From an uncultured Bacteroidota bacterium (lineage in GTDB: Bacteria; Bacteroidota; Bacteroidia; Bacteroidales; VadinHA17), in the NCBI GenBank assembly GCA_937864815.1, contig CALMJY010000209.1:1-39795 (forward strand): DNA of 39,795 bases, given 5' to 3'. Shown one piece after another: positions 9,001 to 15,843 of this stretch (positions are counted from its first letter, which is position 1; the number at the start of each line of letters is the position of its first letter). Below the pieces are notes generated by a model. That model was not told the DNA's origin, did not search any database, and worked only from the letters and a program-made list of their open reading frames with translations. The position numbers and the translations under genes are program-made.

Positions 9001-9316
9001 TGATGTTAAATTCCTTCAGGATATTTTCTCAAATTTCGGTACAGAAAGAAAATATACTCTTCAGTTAAGTCTTGATATGCTTAATGTTGGAAACCTGATC
9101 AACGACAACTGGGGTACTTATGTCTTTAATCCTCTTGCAAGCTTTGAGAATGTACGTCCGCTCAGAGTTGCCGCAAGAGGTAATGCAACTACTGCACCTA
9201 CTTATACTCTCAATGCTACTTCACTGGCTGATTTTGATACCAAAACAACAATCAGCAAGAATATCAGCACAAGCAGTACATGGGGAATGCTTCTTGGCAT
9301 TCGTCTTATTTTCTAA
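6044..9316 (+). CDS. Oar-like TonB-dependent outer-membrane receptor
   Basis: A 1090-residue receptor. It has a signal peptide (MNLYKRYFSVVLFLFLTVMIFG), a carboxypeptidase-regulatory-like domain (about 28-112, LSGKITDSKGEPLAGASVV), a plug domain (about 130-235, with TVDGAAFNNNFG and ITRSQ/SINAVTRSG-type motifs) and a long beta barrel ending GIRLIF. The SGKITDSKGEPLAGA start and the plug sequence resemble the Oar subgroup, which is found in Bacteroidota and Myxococcus, more than SusC. No SusD-like lipoprotein partner is present nearby. ATG codons at 6041 and 6044 are adjacent; either gives the same signal peptide. An intrinsic terminator follows. The substrate cannot be told. Confidence 0.9.
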   Translation: MNLYKRYFSVVLFLFLTVMIFGQGATTSSLSGKITDSKGEPLAGASVVAIHNPSGTQYATIADNAGNYRIQNMRVGGPYTVNVSFIGYATQSYTEVTLKLGETYVQNGQVAESTTALAEVVVTAGLKNSMLSSERSGTQTNISGRDISRLPTINRSITDFAKYTPQSQGNSFGGRDGRFNTITVDGAAFNNNFGLSSNPLPGGSAQPISLDAIEEISVSVAPYDVTRSQFTGASINAVTRSGDNTFKGSVYTYQRPGSFTGSTVNGVDVVGANSRSSQNYGMRFGGPIIKNKLFFFVSGEYENEENPGVTWKPSTDGVAVPDQKISRTRESDMVLVRDYLMTNFNYDPGKYKDFDPFVNKNTKILARLDWNINKEHKLTVRYNDVVGTSDQETNATSGPPNNPRNSGRIGNQSMAFSNSFYGFKNTVRSLTGELNSNFGSKISNKFLASYTFIQDTRTSNSDLFPFVDIWEGGDQYMSFGYELFSYNNDVQNKTMSFTDNVTINLNQHTITAGVAFDRLWFRNSFIREGTSYYRFSSVANFLSNAQPTGFGVTYGYNGEDAPGAEATFGLGALYAQDEWAVIPKLKLTYGARIELPFFFDDPLSNPAIAALTFADGKKMETGTWPDGEVTVSPRLGFNYDVKGDRSLQVRGGTGLFSGLLPFVWFTNQPTNSGMIQVPEIGWGSQGGAANLVGMRFNPDYKAVIASDPVKFPQTPGVLPNNASLAQVSKDFKLPQIWRSNLAVDVELPYSMVFTAEAIFSKDINAVVQQNINENPYTGTMAGVDNRPFWTSSTVARVNTAIANAIELTNAKEGYQYSLTAQLTKNFSNGLSGMLAYTYTEAKDLTANPGSSASSSWSANTSVYSLNDPGLSWSNFAVPHKIIGNVSYRIEYAKNFASTISVVYQGYNQGRWSYTYATDANGDGNSSDLMYVPASATDFTFVTYNGMTPQQQQDAFWNYVNKNEYLSSKKGGYVERYGEIQPWLGRFDVKFLQDIFSNFGTERKYTLQLSLDMLNVGNLINDNWGTYVFNPLASFENVRPLRVAARGNATTAPTYTLNATSLADFDTKTTISKNISTSSTWGMLLGIRLIF

Positions 9317-9341
9317 AGATCTGCCGGTAATTTGGATTAAT

Positions 9342-9372
9342 GAGGCTGTCCTTTGGGGGCAGCCTCTTTTTT
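9342..9372 (+). terminator. Rho-independent terminator after the Oar-like receptor
   Basis: GAGGCTG at 9342-9348 pairs with CAGCCTC at 9360-9366, extended by one T-G wobble and two C-G pairs, and is followed by a run of six T. It lies 25 bases after the receptor stop. This is the clearest intrinsic terminator in the window. Confidence 0.88.
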
Positions 9373-9569
9373 ACCACTTTTTAATTTAAAAAAGTGATCA
9401 TTTACTAAACCTGTCTACTCTGTTTATCAACAATTTTTTATCATTCTTCTAATCCATTTTCTGTTAAGTAATTAACAGTAGAAAATAATGTTAAAAAATT
9501 AATAATCAATAGATTGCATAATAGTTAATAACTACCATGCCGAATGTTAATAAACTTAAATTCCTGCTA
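9373..9569. other. AT-rich intergenic stretch before nrdJ
   Basis: With the adjacent terminator and promoter this makes a gap of more than 300 bases. It holds no ORF with coding character and no convincing structured RNA. In particular I could not find the conserved B12-box pattern of a cobalamin riboswitch, although the next gene uses B12. Several TTAA-rich runs are present without obvious order. Confidence 0.5.
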
Positions 9570-9600
9570 TTGCATCACGAAGTTCACTTGCGTAATTTAG
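9570..9600 (+). promoter_or_regulatory. Putative promoter for nrdJ
   Basis: TTG at 9570-9572, a 20-base spacer and TAATTTAG at 9593-9600 match the Bacteroidota TTG-N19/20-TAnnTTTG promoter with one mismatch. The start codon at 9664 lies 63 bases downstream. No NrdR-box-like palindrome was evident. Confidence 0.45.
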
Positions 9601-9663
9601 CAATTACCTGTTTTTGAAAACAGCAGCCTTGTAATCAAATAAAAATCAGTGATTAACAATAAT

Positions 9664-12273
9664 ATGGAAGATTTATTTGTCCAGGAGCCAGCCGTTGCAG
9701 CTGACAAAACAAAGAAAGAGAAACAGACAACCTCAATGGAGAAGAAACGGGAAGAGAATGAAAAAATTACTTATTTACATGATGAGGCTGTAGAGGCAAG
9801 CATAAAATATTTTAAGGGGGATGAGCTTGCTGCACGTGTATGGGCAAATAAATATGCGCTGAAAGATTCATTTGGAAATCTCTATGAAAAGACACCTGAT
9901 GATATGCACAGGAGGCTTGCACGTGAGATTCGAAGGATAGAGAAAAGATATAAAAATCCACTTTCTGAAGATCTTATTTACAACGTTCTGAAAGATTTTA
10001 AATACATCGTTCCCCAGGGCGGACCAATGACAGGAATCGGTAATGATTATCAGATTGCCTCGCTCTCAAACTGTTTTGTGATAGGAAATGACGGTTCATC
10101 CGACTCGTACGGAGGAATAATGAAAATTGACCAGGAACAGGTACAGCTCATGAAACGTCGTGGTGGTGTCGGACACGATCTTTCTCATATCAGACCAAAG
10201 GGAACACCTGTGCTAAACAGTGCACTTACATCTACCGGTGTGGTTCCGTTTATGGAACGTTATTCAAATTCCACAAGGGAAGTAGCACAGGACGGAAGAA
10301 GAGGTGCATTAATGCTTTCAATATCGATCAAACATCCCGATTCAGGAAAATTTATTGATGCTAAGCTGGAAAGCGGTAAGGTCACCGGTGCTAATGTTTC
10401 TGTAAAACTGACAGACGATTTCATGAGGGCCGTGGAAGGAAAGACAACCTTCAGACAGCAGTATCCTGTCAACTCACCTGATCCGAAGTATTCAAAAGAT
10501 ATCGATGCACTCCAGCTCTGGAATAAGATTATACATAATGCCTGGAAATCAGCAGAACCCGGGGTATTATTCTGGGATACTATAATAAGGGAGAGTGTTC
10601 CCGACTGTTACGCAGATCAGGGATTCGCAACTGTGTCAACCAATCCGTGCGGAGAAATACCACTTTGTCCGTATGACAGTTGCCGTCTTCTTGCCATTAA
10701 CCTTTACAGCTACGTAAATAATCCTTTTACTCCTGAAGCCGAATTTGATTTCGAATTATATAAGGAGCATGTCGGGCTGGCACAAAGGATGATGGATGAT
10801 ATTATTGATCTTGAGATGGAGAAGATTGATGCCATCCTTGCAAAGATTGATGCAGATCCGGAAACTGAAGAGCTAAAGAGGGTTGAACGTAACCTCTGGG
10901 TCAATATAAAGGAAAAATGTATTCAGGGAAGAAGAACCGGAATTGGAATAACAGCTGAGGGAGACATGCTTGCTGCACTCGGACTGCGATATGGCAGCGA
11001 TGAGGCAACTGAATTTTCAGTTGAAGTTCACAAGACTCTCGCCCTGGAGGCATATAAGTCATCAACATACCTTGCAAAGGAGAGAGGCCCGTTCACAATA
11101 TACGATGCGGAGCGCGAAGCAACAAATCCTTTCATCCTCAGACTGAAGGATGAAGATCCGGTGCTCTACAACAACATGGTAAAATTCGGCAGAAGGAATA
11201 TTGCCCTGCTCACAATTGCTCCGACAGGAACAACAAGCCTGATGACACAGACCACTTCAGGAATTGAACCTATATTTTCAACTTTCTACAAAAGAAGAAG
11301 AAAAGTTAATCCCAACGATAAGGATGTAAAGGTTAAATTCAAGGATGAGGTAGGTGATTCATGGGAGGAGTTTCCTGTATTCCATCATAAATTCGTCGAC
11401 TGGCTGGTACTTAACGGTTACGATCCGGATGAGGTTTCCCGTATGGAGGATAAGGATATTAATGATATAATTGCCAAATCACCTTATTACAACTCGTCTG
11501 CAAACGATGTAGACTGGGTTGCCAAGGTAAGAATGCAGGGTGCCATTCAGAAATGGGTTGATCATTCCATCAGCGTAACAATAAACCTTCCGACCGAAGT
11601 AAAGGAGGAGCTTGTAAGCGAGCTATACCTCACAGCCTGGAAATCCGGATGCAAGGGAGCCACAGTCTATCGTGATGGTTCAAGAGATGGTGTCCTGATT
11701 TCCGGAAAACCGGAAACAAGAGCAGTATCTGATAGGCCAAAACGTCCCAAAGTTCTTGATGCAGACGTTATCCGCTTCAGCATAAATGAAGAAAAATGGG
11801 TTGCTTTTGTCGGGCTTAAGGATAATCTTCCATATGAAATATTTACGGGTCTGGCTGATGAGGAGATCTTCCCGATTCCAAAGAGTATCATGAAGGGAAA
11901 GATAATTAAGGTAAAGGAAGAAGGGAATAAAACAAGGTATGACTTCCAGTATACTGATAAGTACGGATACAAGAAGACCATTGAAGGATTATCACACATG
12001 TTCCTGCCTGAATTCTGGAATTATGCAAAGCTTATTTCAGGGGTACTTCGTCATGGTATGCCCATAGCAGATGTTGTTACTCTTGTTGAATCGCTCAGGT
12101 TAGACAGTGAATCGATAAACAACTGGAAGAACGGTGTAGAGAAAGCACTTAAGAAATATATTCCCAACGGCACCAAAGCAAAGGGAAAATGCGGGGAATG
12201 CGGTTCCGATAATCTTGTTTATGAAGAAGGCTGCCTGATCTGTAAAGACTGCGGCTGTTCAAAATGCGGATGA
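9664..12273 (+). CDS. nrdJ: Class II (adenosylcobalamin-dependent) ribonucleotide reductase
   Basis: An 869-residue enzyme that reduces ribonucleotides to deoxyribonucleotides with coenzyme B12, independent of oxygen. Visible motifs are SLSNCFVIG with one redox cysteine, the GGVGHDLSHIRP substrate loop, the finger loop STNPCGEIPLCPYDSC carrying the radical Cys and Glu, and IAPTGTTSLMTQTTSGIEP. The last 27 residues form a Cys-rich tail with several CxxC pairs (CGEC, CLIC, CGC, CG). Such a tail fits a zinc-ribbon or thiol shuttle region. ATG 9664 is chosen; a GTG at 9649 would add five residues. The N-terminal 40 residues are charged and low in complexity. It is convergent with the FkbM-type gene across a repeat. 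Confidence 0.93.
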   Translation: MEDLFVQEPAVAADKTKKEKQTTSMEKKREENEKITYLHDEAVEASIKYFKGDELAARVWANKYALKDSFGNLYEKTPDDMHRRLAREIRRIEKRYKNPLSEDLIYNVLKDFKYIVPQGGPMTGIGNDYQIASLSNCFVIGNDGSSDSYGGIMKIDQEQVQLMKRRGGVGHDLSHIRPKGTPVLNSALTSTGVVPFMERYSNSTREVAQDGRRGALMLSISIKHPDSGKFIDAKLESGKVTGANVSVKLTDDFMRAVEGKTTFRQQYPVNSPDPKYSKDIDALQLWNKIIHNAWKSAEPGVLFWDTIIRESVPDCYADQGFATVSTNPCGEIPLCPYDSCRLLAINLYSYVNNPFTPEAEFDFELYKEHVGLAQRMMDDIIDLEMEKIDAILAKIDADPETEELKRVERNLWVNIKEKCIQGRRTGIGITAEGDMLAALGLRYGSDEATEFSVEVHKTLALEAYKSSTYLAKERGPFTIYDAEREATNPFILRLKDEDPVLYNNMVKFGRRNIALLTIAPTGTTSLMTQTTSGIEPIFSTFYKRRRKVNPNDKDVKVKFKDEVGDSWEEFPVFHHKFVDWLVLNGYDPDEVSRMEDKDINDIIAKSPYYNSSANDVDWVAKVRMQGAIQKWVDHSISVTINLPTEVKEELVSELYLTAWKSGCKGATVYRDGSRDGVLISGKPETRAVSDRPKRPKVLDADVIRFSINEEKWVAFVGLKDNLPYEIFTGLADEEIFPIPKSIMKGKIIKVKEEGNKTRYDFQYTDKYGYKKTIEGLSHMFLPEFWNYAKLISGVLRHGMPIADVVTLVESLRLDSESINNWKNGVEKALKKYIPNGTKAKGKCGECGSDNLVYEEGCLICKDCGCSKCG

Positions 12274-12304
12274 CCCCTGAACATAAACAGTCGATCTGAA
12301 TATT

Positions 12305-12395
12305 ACCCCCAAACCCCCCAAGGGGGGCTTTCAAGACAATGCCATTCTTCAAGTCCCCCCTGGGGGTCCCGATAGCTATCGGGATAGGGGTGGAT
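12305..12395. repeat. Composite GC-rich palindromic repeat in a convergent gap
   Basis: The element contains CCCCCCAAGGGGGG, then CCCCCCTGGGGG, then the perfect 18-base palindrome TCCCGATAGCTATCGGGA at 12367-12384. Outer ACCCCCA and TAGGGGTGG arms also pair. It separates the convergent nrdJ and FkbM-type genes and could stop transcripts from either strand. The CCCC/GGGG units are shared with 51-76, 18026-18085 and 18144-18260. Confidence 0.75.
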
Positions 12396-12411
12396 TATAA
12401 AAAAAGGGGTA

Positions 12412-13296
12412 TTACCGAGAGGCTCTTATCAAACCTCTTCTTAGATAAGGTGATTGTAAATTCTTATCATAGTAGTTTATCATATAACCTTTTGACGGAG
12501 TAACACTGAACCGGTATTTCTTAAGCATCTCAGTGAACACTTCCTCATCATGTTGTTTATGATAGGTACATAATGCTACTTTAAGAGAAGCAGAAGATTC
12601 AAATATTCTTTTACAGCTGTTCAGCACAATTGACTCGGCTCCATCAACATCAATCTTTAGAAAATTAATGTCCTTTTTCTGATCGTAGAAGTCATCAAGA
12701 GCTATATGAGAATCATCGTTAAAATCGGCAACGTATTTGTTTATAATCTCAACCTTTTCAGCCCAGGGAGCAAAGGTCGCCCTTAATGCCTCATCCCATT
12801 CCCTGTCATATTCAAAAAGATAGATCTTTTTGACCTTTTCGATAATTGCAAGGCTGAAGTTTCCTTCGGCAGCACCGATATCGGCCAGAACATCATTGCT
12901 TCCTGTTGAAAATGAATCAGTAAGATACCTGTGGGGACTATTTATATCCTGTTCCCGTGAGAGATCTGAATAAGCTCTCTGAATCCTTTTAACACCCCAG
13001 CGCTTTTTGAAGTAGAGTCTTTTCCCATCCTGGAGTACATATCTCATTCCCTTCCCGGAATCAAAAAAGACTTCAACCTGATCAGCTGAATAGTTATCGT
13101 GAAAAGGATAGGGGAATATTCTCACTTCATTTGTCCGGAGATATTCAAGAATCTCTTTCTGATCATCGTTTATCTGCTCATCAGGAAGAGAGGAGAGAAG
13201 TCTGGTAATATTTCTCCTGAGAGTCTTTTTCAGAATTGTAGTCCGGATTGGTTTCGGAACCAGGACTCTGTATATTGGGAAAAGGTATTTGTTCAT
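12412..13296 (-). CDS. FkbM-family SAM-dependent methyltransferase
   Basis: A 294-residue protein. The C-terminal half is a class I methyltransferase: SAM motif I is VLADIGAAEGNFSLA (about 136-150), an acidic residue at the end of the next strand sits in YLFEYD, and the FkbM hallmark FLKIDVDGAESIVL follows at about 215-228. FkbM enzymes O-methylate sugars or polyketides, but substrates vary widely. The N-terminal 130 residues are not recognised; they are basic at first and then contain a mixed alpha/beta segment. No glycan or lipid cluster surrounds it. It is separated from kbl by a repeat element and may be transcribed alone. Confidence 0.78.
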   Translation of the reverse strand: MNKYLFPIYRVLVPKPIRTTILKKTLRRNITRLLSSLPDEQINDDQKEILEYLRTNEVRIFPYPFHDNYSADQVEVFFDSGKGMRYVLQDGKRLYFKKRWGVKRIQRAYSDLSREQDINSPHRYLTDSFSTGSNDVLADIGAAEGNFSLAIIEKVKKIYLFEYDREWDEALRATFAPWAEKVEIINKYVADFNDDSHIALDDFYDQKKDINFLKIDVDGAESIVLNSCKRIFESSASLKVALCTYHKQHDEEVFTEMLKKYRFSVTPSKGYMINYYDKNLQSPYLRRGLIRASR

Positions 13297-13311
13297 ATTT
13301 ACTTTATCAGC

Positions 13312-13378
13312 GATAATCTGCGTAATCTGCGGGAGTGTTTTTATTGCCTGCAGATCACGCTGATTTACACAGATTATT
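13312..13378. repeat. AATCTGCGTAATCTGCG-type inverted repeat after kbl
   Basis: The left arm GATAATCTGCGTAATCTGC and the right arm ending CACAGATTATT pair around a short centre. The element lies between kbl and the FkbM-type gene, and its last base is the first base of the kbl stop codon at 13378-13380. It is a different sequence family from the CCCC/GGGG, CCACAGAG and CACCAAG elements. Confidence 0.65.
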
Positions 13379-14568
13379 TATTTGAGTACACCAAGCTCTT
13401 TTCCAATCTTTTCAAAGGCCTTAAGGGCTTTATCCAGGTGTTCCTTTTCATGTGCTGCCGACAGCTGAACCCTTATCCTTGCCTGTCCTTTCGGTACAAC
13501 AGGATAATAAAATCCGATAACATATATTCCTTCATTCAGTAGTTTCGCAGCAAAATCCTGAGATAGTTTAGCATCGTACAACATTACAGCGCAAATTGCT
13601 GATTTGGTTGGCTTTATATCGAACCCGGCCTTTTTCATACCGGCGATAAAATATTCGGCATTCCAGTGAAGCTTATCCTGGAGTGTATTGGTTTCAGTCA
13701 TCATCTCCACCATTTTTATTCCGGCTGCGGCAACAAGAGGAGGTATTGAATTGGAGAAAAGATAGGGCCGCGATCTTTGTCTGAGAAGCTCTATAATTTC
13801 TTTTTTCCCTGTTGTAAAACCTCCAATTGCCCCTCCAAATGATTTTCCGAGTGTCCCGGTTATGATCTCTATTTTTCCCTTTAAGTCATATAATTCAGTG
13901 ACTCCCCGGCCGGTATTGCCAACCACTCCTGCAGAATGTGATTCATCAACCATTATCATGGCATCATACCTGTTTGCCAGTTCATATATCTTATCAAGAG
14001 GTGCAACATTTCCGTCCATTGAAAAAACACCATCTGTAACAATGAGCCTGAATCTCTGGTTCTGTGCAAGCTTCAGCTGTTCCTCCAGATCAGCCATATC
14101 GGCATTCTGGTACCTGTATCTCTGCGCTTTGCAAAGCCGTACACCATCAATGATTGATGCATGGTTCAGACTGTCCGAAATTATTGTATCCTCTTCACCC
14201 AGGAGGGGCTCAAATACACCTCCGTTTGCATCGAAACAGGCTGCATAAAGTATTGTATCCTCAGTACCAAAAAACTCAGCTATCTTTTTCTCAAGTTCCT
14301 TATGAAGATCAGTTGTACCGCATATAAACCTGACTGATGACATACCGTAGCCATGATCATCGAGGGCTGACTTTGCTGCTTCAACAAGCGATTTATTATT
14401 TGATAAACCGAGATAATTGTTTGCACAGAAGTTCAGTACCTTCTGACCTGTATTAAGCTCAATTTCAGCTCCCTGCGGGGAAATAATTATTCGCTCTTTT
14501 TTATACAATCCCGCTTCTCTTATTTCATTTAGAGACTTATCGAGATGCTCCTTATAATTTTTATACAT
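13378..14568 (-). CDS. kbl: Glycine C-acetyltransferase (2-amino-3-ketobutyrate CoA ligase)
   Basis: A 396-residue PLP enzyme of the alpha-oxoamine synthase family. It converts 2-amino-3-oxobutanoate plus CoA to glycine plus acetyl-CoA, the second step of threonine breakdown. Visible residues include CANNYLGLS (49-57), the PLP-stacking region AACFDANGG, Asp208 and His211 in DESHSAG, and the PLP lysine Lys242 in TGTLGKSFGG. Length matches E. coli Kbl (398). ATG 14568 gives the usual MYKNYKEHLDKSLNEI start. The gene follows tdh in the same direction, with a CACCAAG repeat in the 112-base gap. 8-amino-7-oxononanoate synthase is a homologue, but the tdh neighbour settles the call. Confidence 0.95.
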   Translation of the reverse strand: MYKNYKEHLDKSLNEIREAGLYKKERIIISPQGAEIELNTGQKVLNFCANNYLGLSNNKSLVEAAKSALDDHGYGMSSVRFICGTTDLHKELEKKIAEFFGTEDTILYAACFDANGGVFEPLLGEEDTIISDSLNHASIIDGVRLCKAQRYRYQNADMADLEEQLKLAQNQRFRLIVTDGVFSMDGNVAPLDKIYELANRYDAMIMVDESHSAGVVGNTGRGVTELYDLKGKIEIITGTLGKSFGGAIGGFTTGKKEIIELLRQRSRPYLFSNSIPPLVAAAGIKMVEMMTETNTLQDKLHWNAEYFIAGMKKAGFDIKPTKSAICAVMLYDAKLSQDFAAKLLNEGIYVIGFYYPVVPKGQARIRVQLSAAHEKEHLDKALKAFEKIGKELGVLK

Positions 14569-14598
14569 AGCAATATTGATTAGATTATTTCTTAGTGA

Positions 14599-14673
14599 TT
14601 CTTGGTGTCTTTGTGTACTGGTGGCAAAAAAATAAAGCCACCAAGTCACCAAGCCACCAAGTTACACCAAGAA
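14599..14673. repeat. CACCAAG tandem/inverted repeat between tdh and kbl
   Basis: TTCTTGGTGT at 14599-14608 pairs exactly with ACACCAAGAA at 14664-14673. Inside, GGTGGC at 14620-14625 pairs with GCCACC at 14637-14642. The right arm is a degenerate tandem of CACCAAG units. It occupies most of the tdh-kbl gap, so it would be transcribed in the operon mRNA and form a hairpin. Confidence 0.7.
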
Positions 14674-14680
14674 ATTTAAA

Positions 14681-15715
14681 TTAGTCCCAATTAAGAATGA
14701 CTTTACCGCAGTTTCCTTCCTCCATAGCATCGAAACCTTTCTGGAAATCATCGATATTAAAACGATGGGTGATTACCGGATTAAGATCAATACCGCCGAT
14801 TATCATCTGTTCCATTTTATACCATGTCTCCCACATTTCCCTGCCGTAAATACCTTTCAGAGTAATTGCCTTGAAGATGATGTCGCTCCAGGGTACTTCG
14901 AAGTTGGATGGAAGGATCCCAAGAAGTGAGATGCTCGATCCGTTATACATATTGGATATCATCTCAGTGAATGCCTTTGGCGATCCCGACATTTCCAGAC
15001 CGACATCAAAACCTCTCATGTGAAGTTTCTTTACCGCATCGGAAATCTTTTCTCCTTTTGAGGGATTAACAGTAAGTGTTGCACCCATTTTTTTTGCTAT
15101 ATCGAGGCGGTAATCGCTAAGGTCACTGGCTACTATAAATCTTGCTCCTGCAAATTTTGCTATTGCAACAGCCATGCTGCCGATCAATCCCGATCCTGTA
15201 ATAAGTACGTCCTCTCCCAGCAATGGAAAGGAGAGGGCTGTATGTGTTGCGTTCCCGAACGGGTCCATAATCGCAGCCCATTCATCAGGTATTCTCTGGT
15301 CAAGAGGGATTACGTTCTGAGCAGGGATCTTTACATATTCTGCAAACGAACCATCAGTATTTACTCCGATGCCAATGGTGTTTTCACATACATGTTCTTT
15401 ACCCCTCCGGCAGTTACGACAATGACCGCATGCAAGATGTCCTTCACCGGTAACTCTTTCACCAACCTTCAGGTTCTTCACTCCCGCTCCCATCTTTTCA
15501 ATATATCCCATATATTCATGTCCTATTACCATGGGAGTCCTGATTGTTTTCTGTGCCCAGGTATCCCATTCATATATATGAAGATCGGTGCCACAGATTG
15601 CTGATTTCTTTACTTTTATTATAACATCGTTCAGGCCGGGTTCAGGTATTGGGACTTCCTGCATCCAAAGACCTTTTTCAGGCTTAGCCTTTACAAGAGC
15701 TTTCATCTTTCTCAT
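14681..15715 (-). CDS. tdh: L-threonine 3-dehydrogenase (zinc MDR type)
   Basis: A 344-residue NAD-dependent dehydrogenase that oxidises L-threonine to 2-amino-3-oxobutanoate, the substrate of Kbl encoded next door. The catalytic zinc site is Cys41 in AICGTDLHIYEWD with His66-Glu67 in GHEYMG. The structural zinc cysteines are 96, 99, 102 and 110. The Rossmann motif is TGSGLIGSMA. The DLHIYEWD and DPFGNATHTAL segments are typical of true Tdh rather than other medium-chain dehydrogenases. Some Bacteroidota use an unrelated short-chain threonine dehydrogenase, so the MDR type here is a point to note. ATG 15715 and 15706 are both possible starts. It is divergent from gltX. Confidence 0.94.
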   Translation of the reverse strand: MRKMKALVKAKPEKGLWMQEVPIPEPGLNDVIIKVKKSAICGTDLHIYEWDTWAQKTIRTPMVIGHEYMGYIEKMGAGVKNLKVGERVTGEGHLACGHCRNCRRGKEHVCENTIGIGVNTDGSFAEYVKIPAQNVIPLDQRIPDEWAAIMDPFGNATHTALSFPLLGEDVLITGSGLIGSMAVAIAKFAGARFIVASDLSDYRLDIAKKMGATLTVNPSKGEKISDAVKKLHMRGFDVGLEMSGSPKAFTEMISNMYNGSSISLLGILPSNFEVPWSDIIFKAITLKGIYGREMWETWYKMEQMIIGGIDLNPVITHRFNIDDFQKGFDAMEEGNCGKVILNWD

Positions 15716-15785
15716 AAAACTAATTAATTGAATTCTGCTAAATTAATACATTTCCACCTTACAATACCTGATTTTAGTTATGGTA

Positions 15786-15814
15786 TTGTATGTTATGAGG
15801 TTTGCATATCTTTG
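15786..15814 (+). promoter_or_regulatory. Putative promoter for gltX
   Basis: TTG at 15786-15788, an 18-base spacer and TATCTTTG at 15807-15814 match the Bacteroidota promoter, with the -7 element exact. The start codon is 29 bases beyond the -7 element. Confidence 0.5.
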
Positions 15815-15843
15815 CACATTGAATAAACTTTACTATTTATTAT

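Noticed and set aside
9373-9663. Cobalamin riboswitch upstream of nrdJ
   Set aside because: No B12-box or paired stems of that class could be traced by eye; a covariance search would decide.
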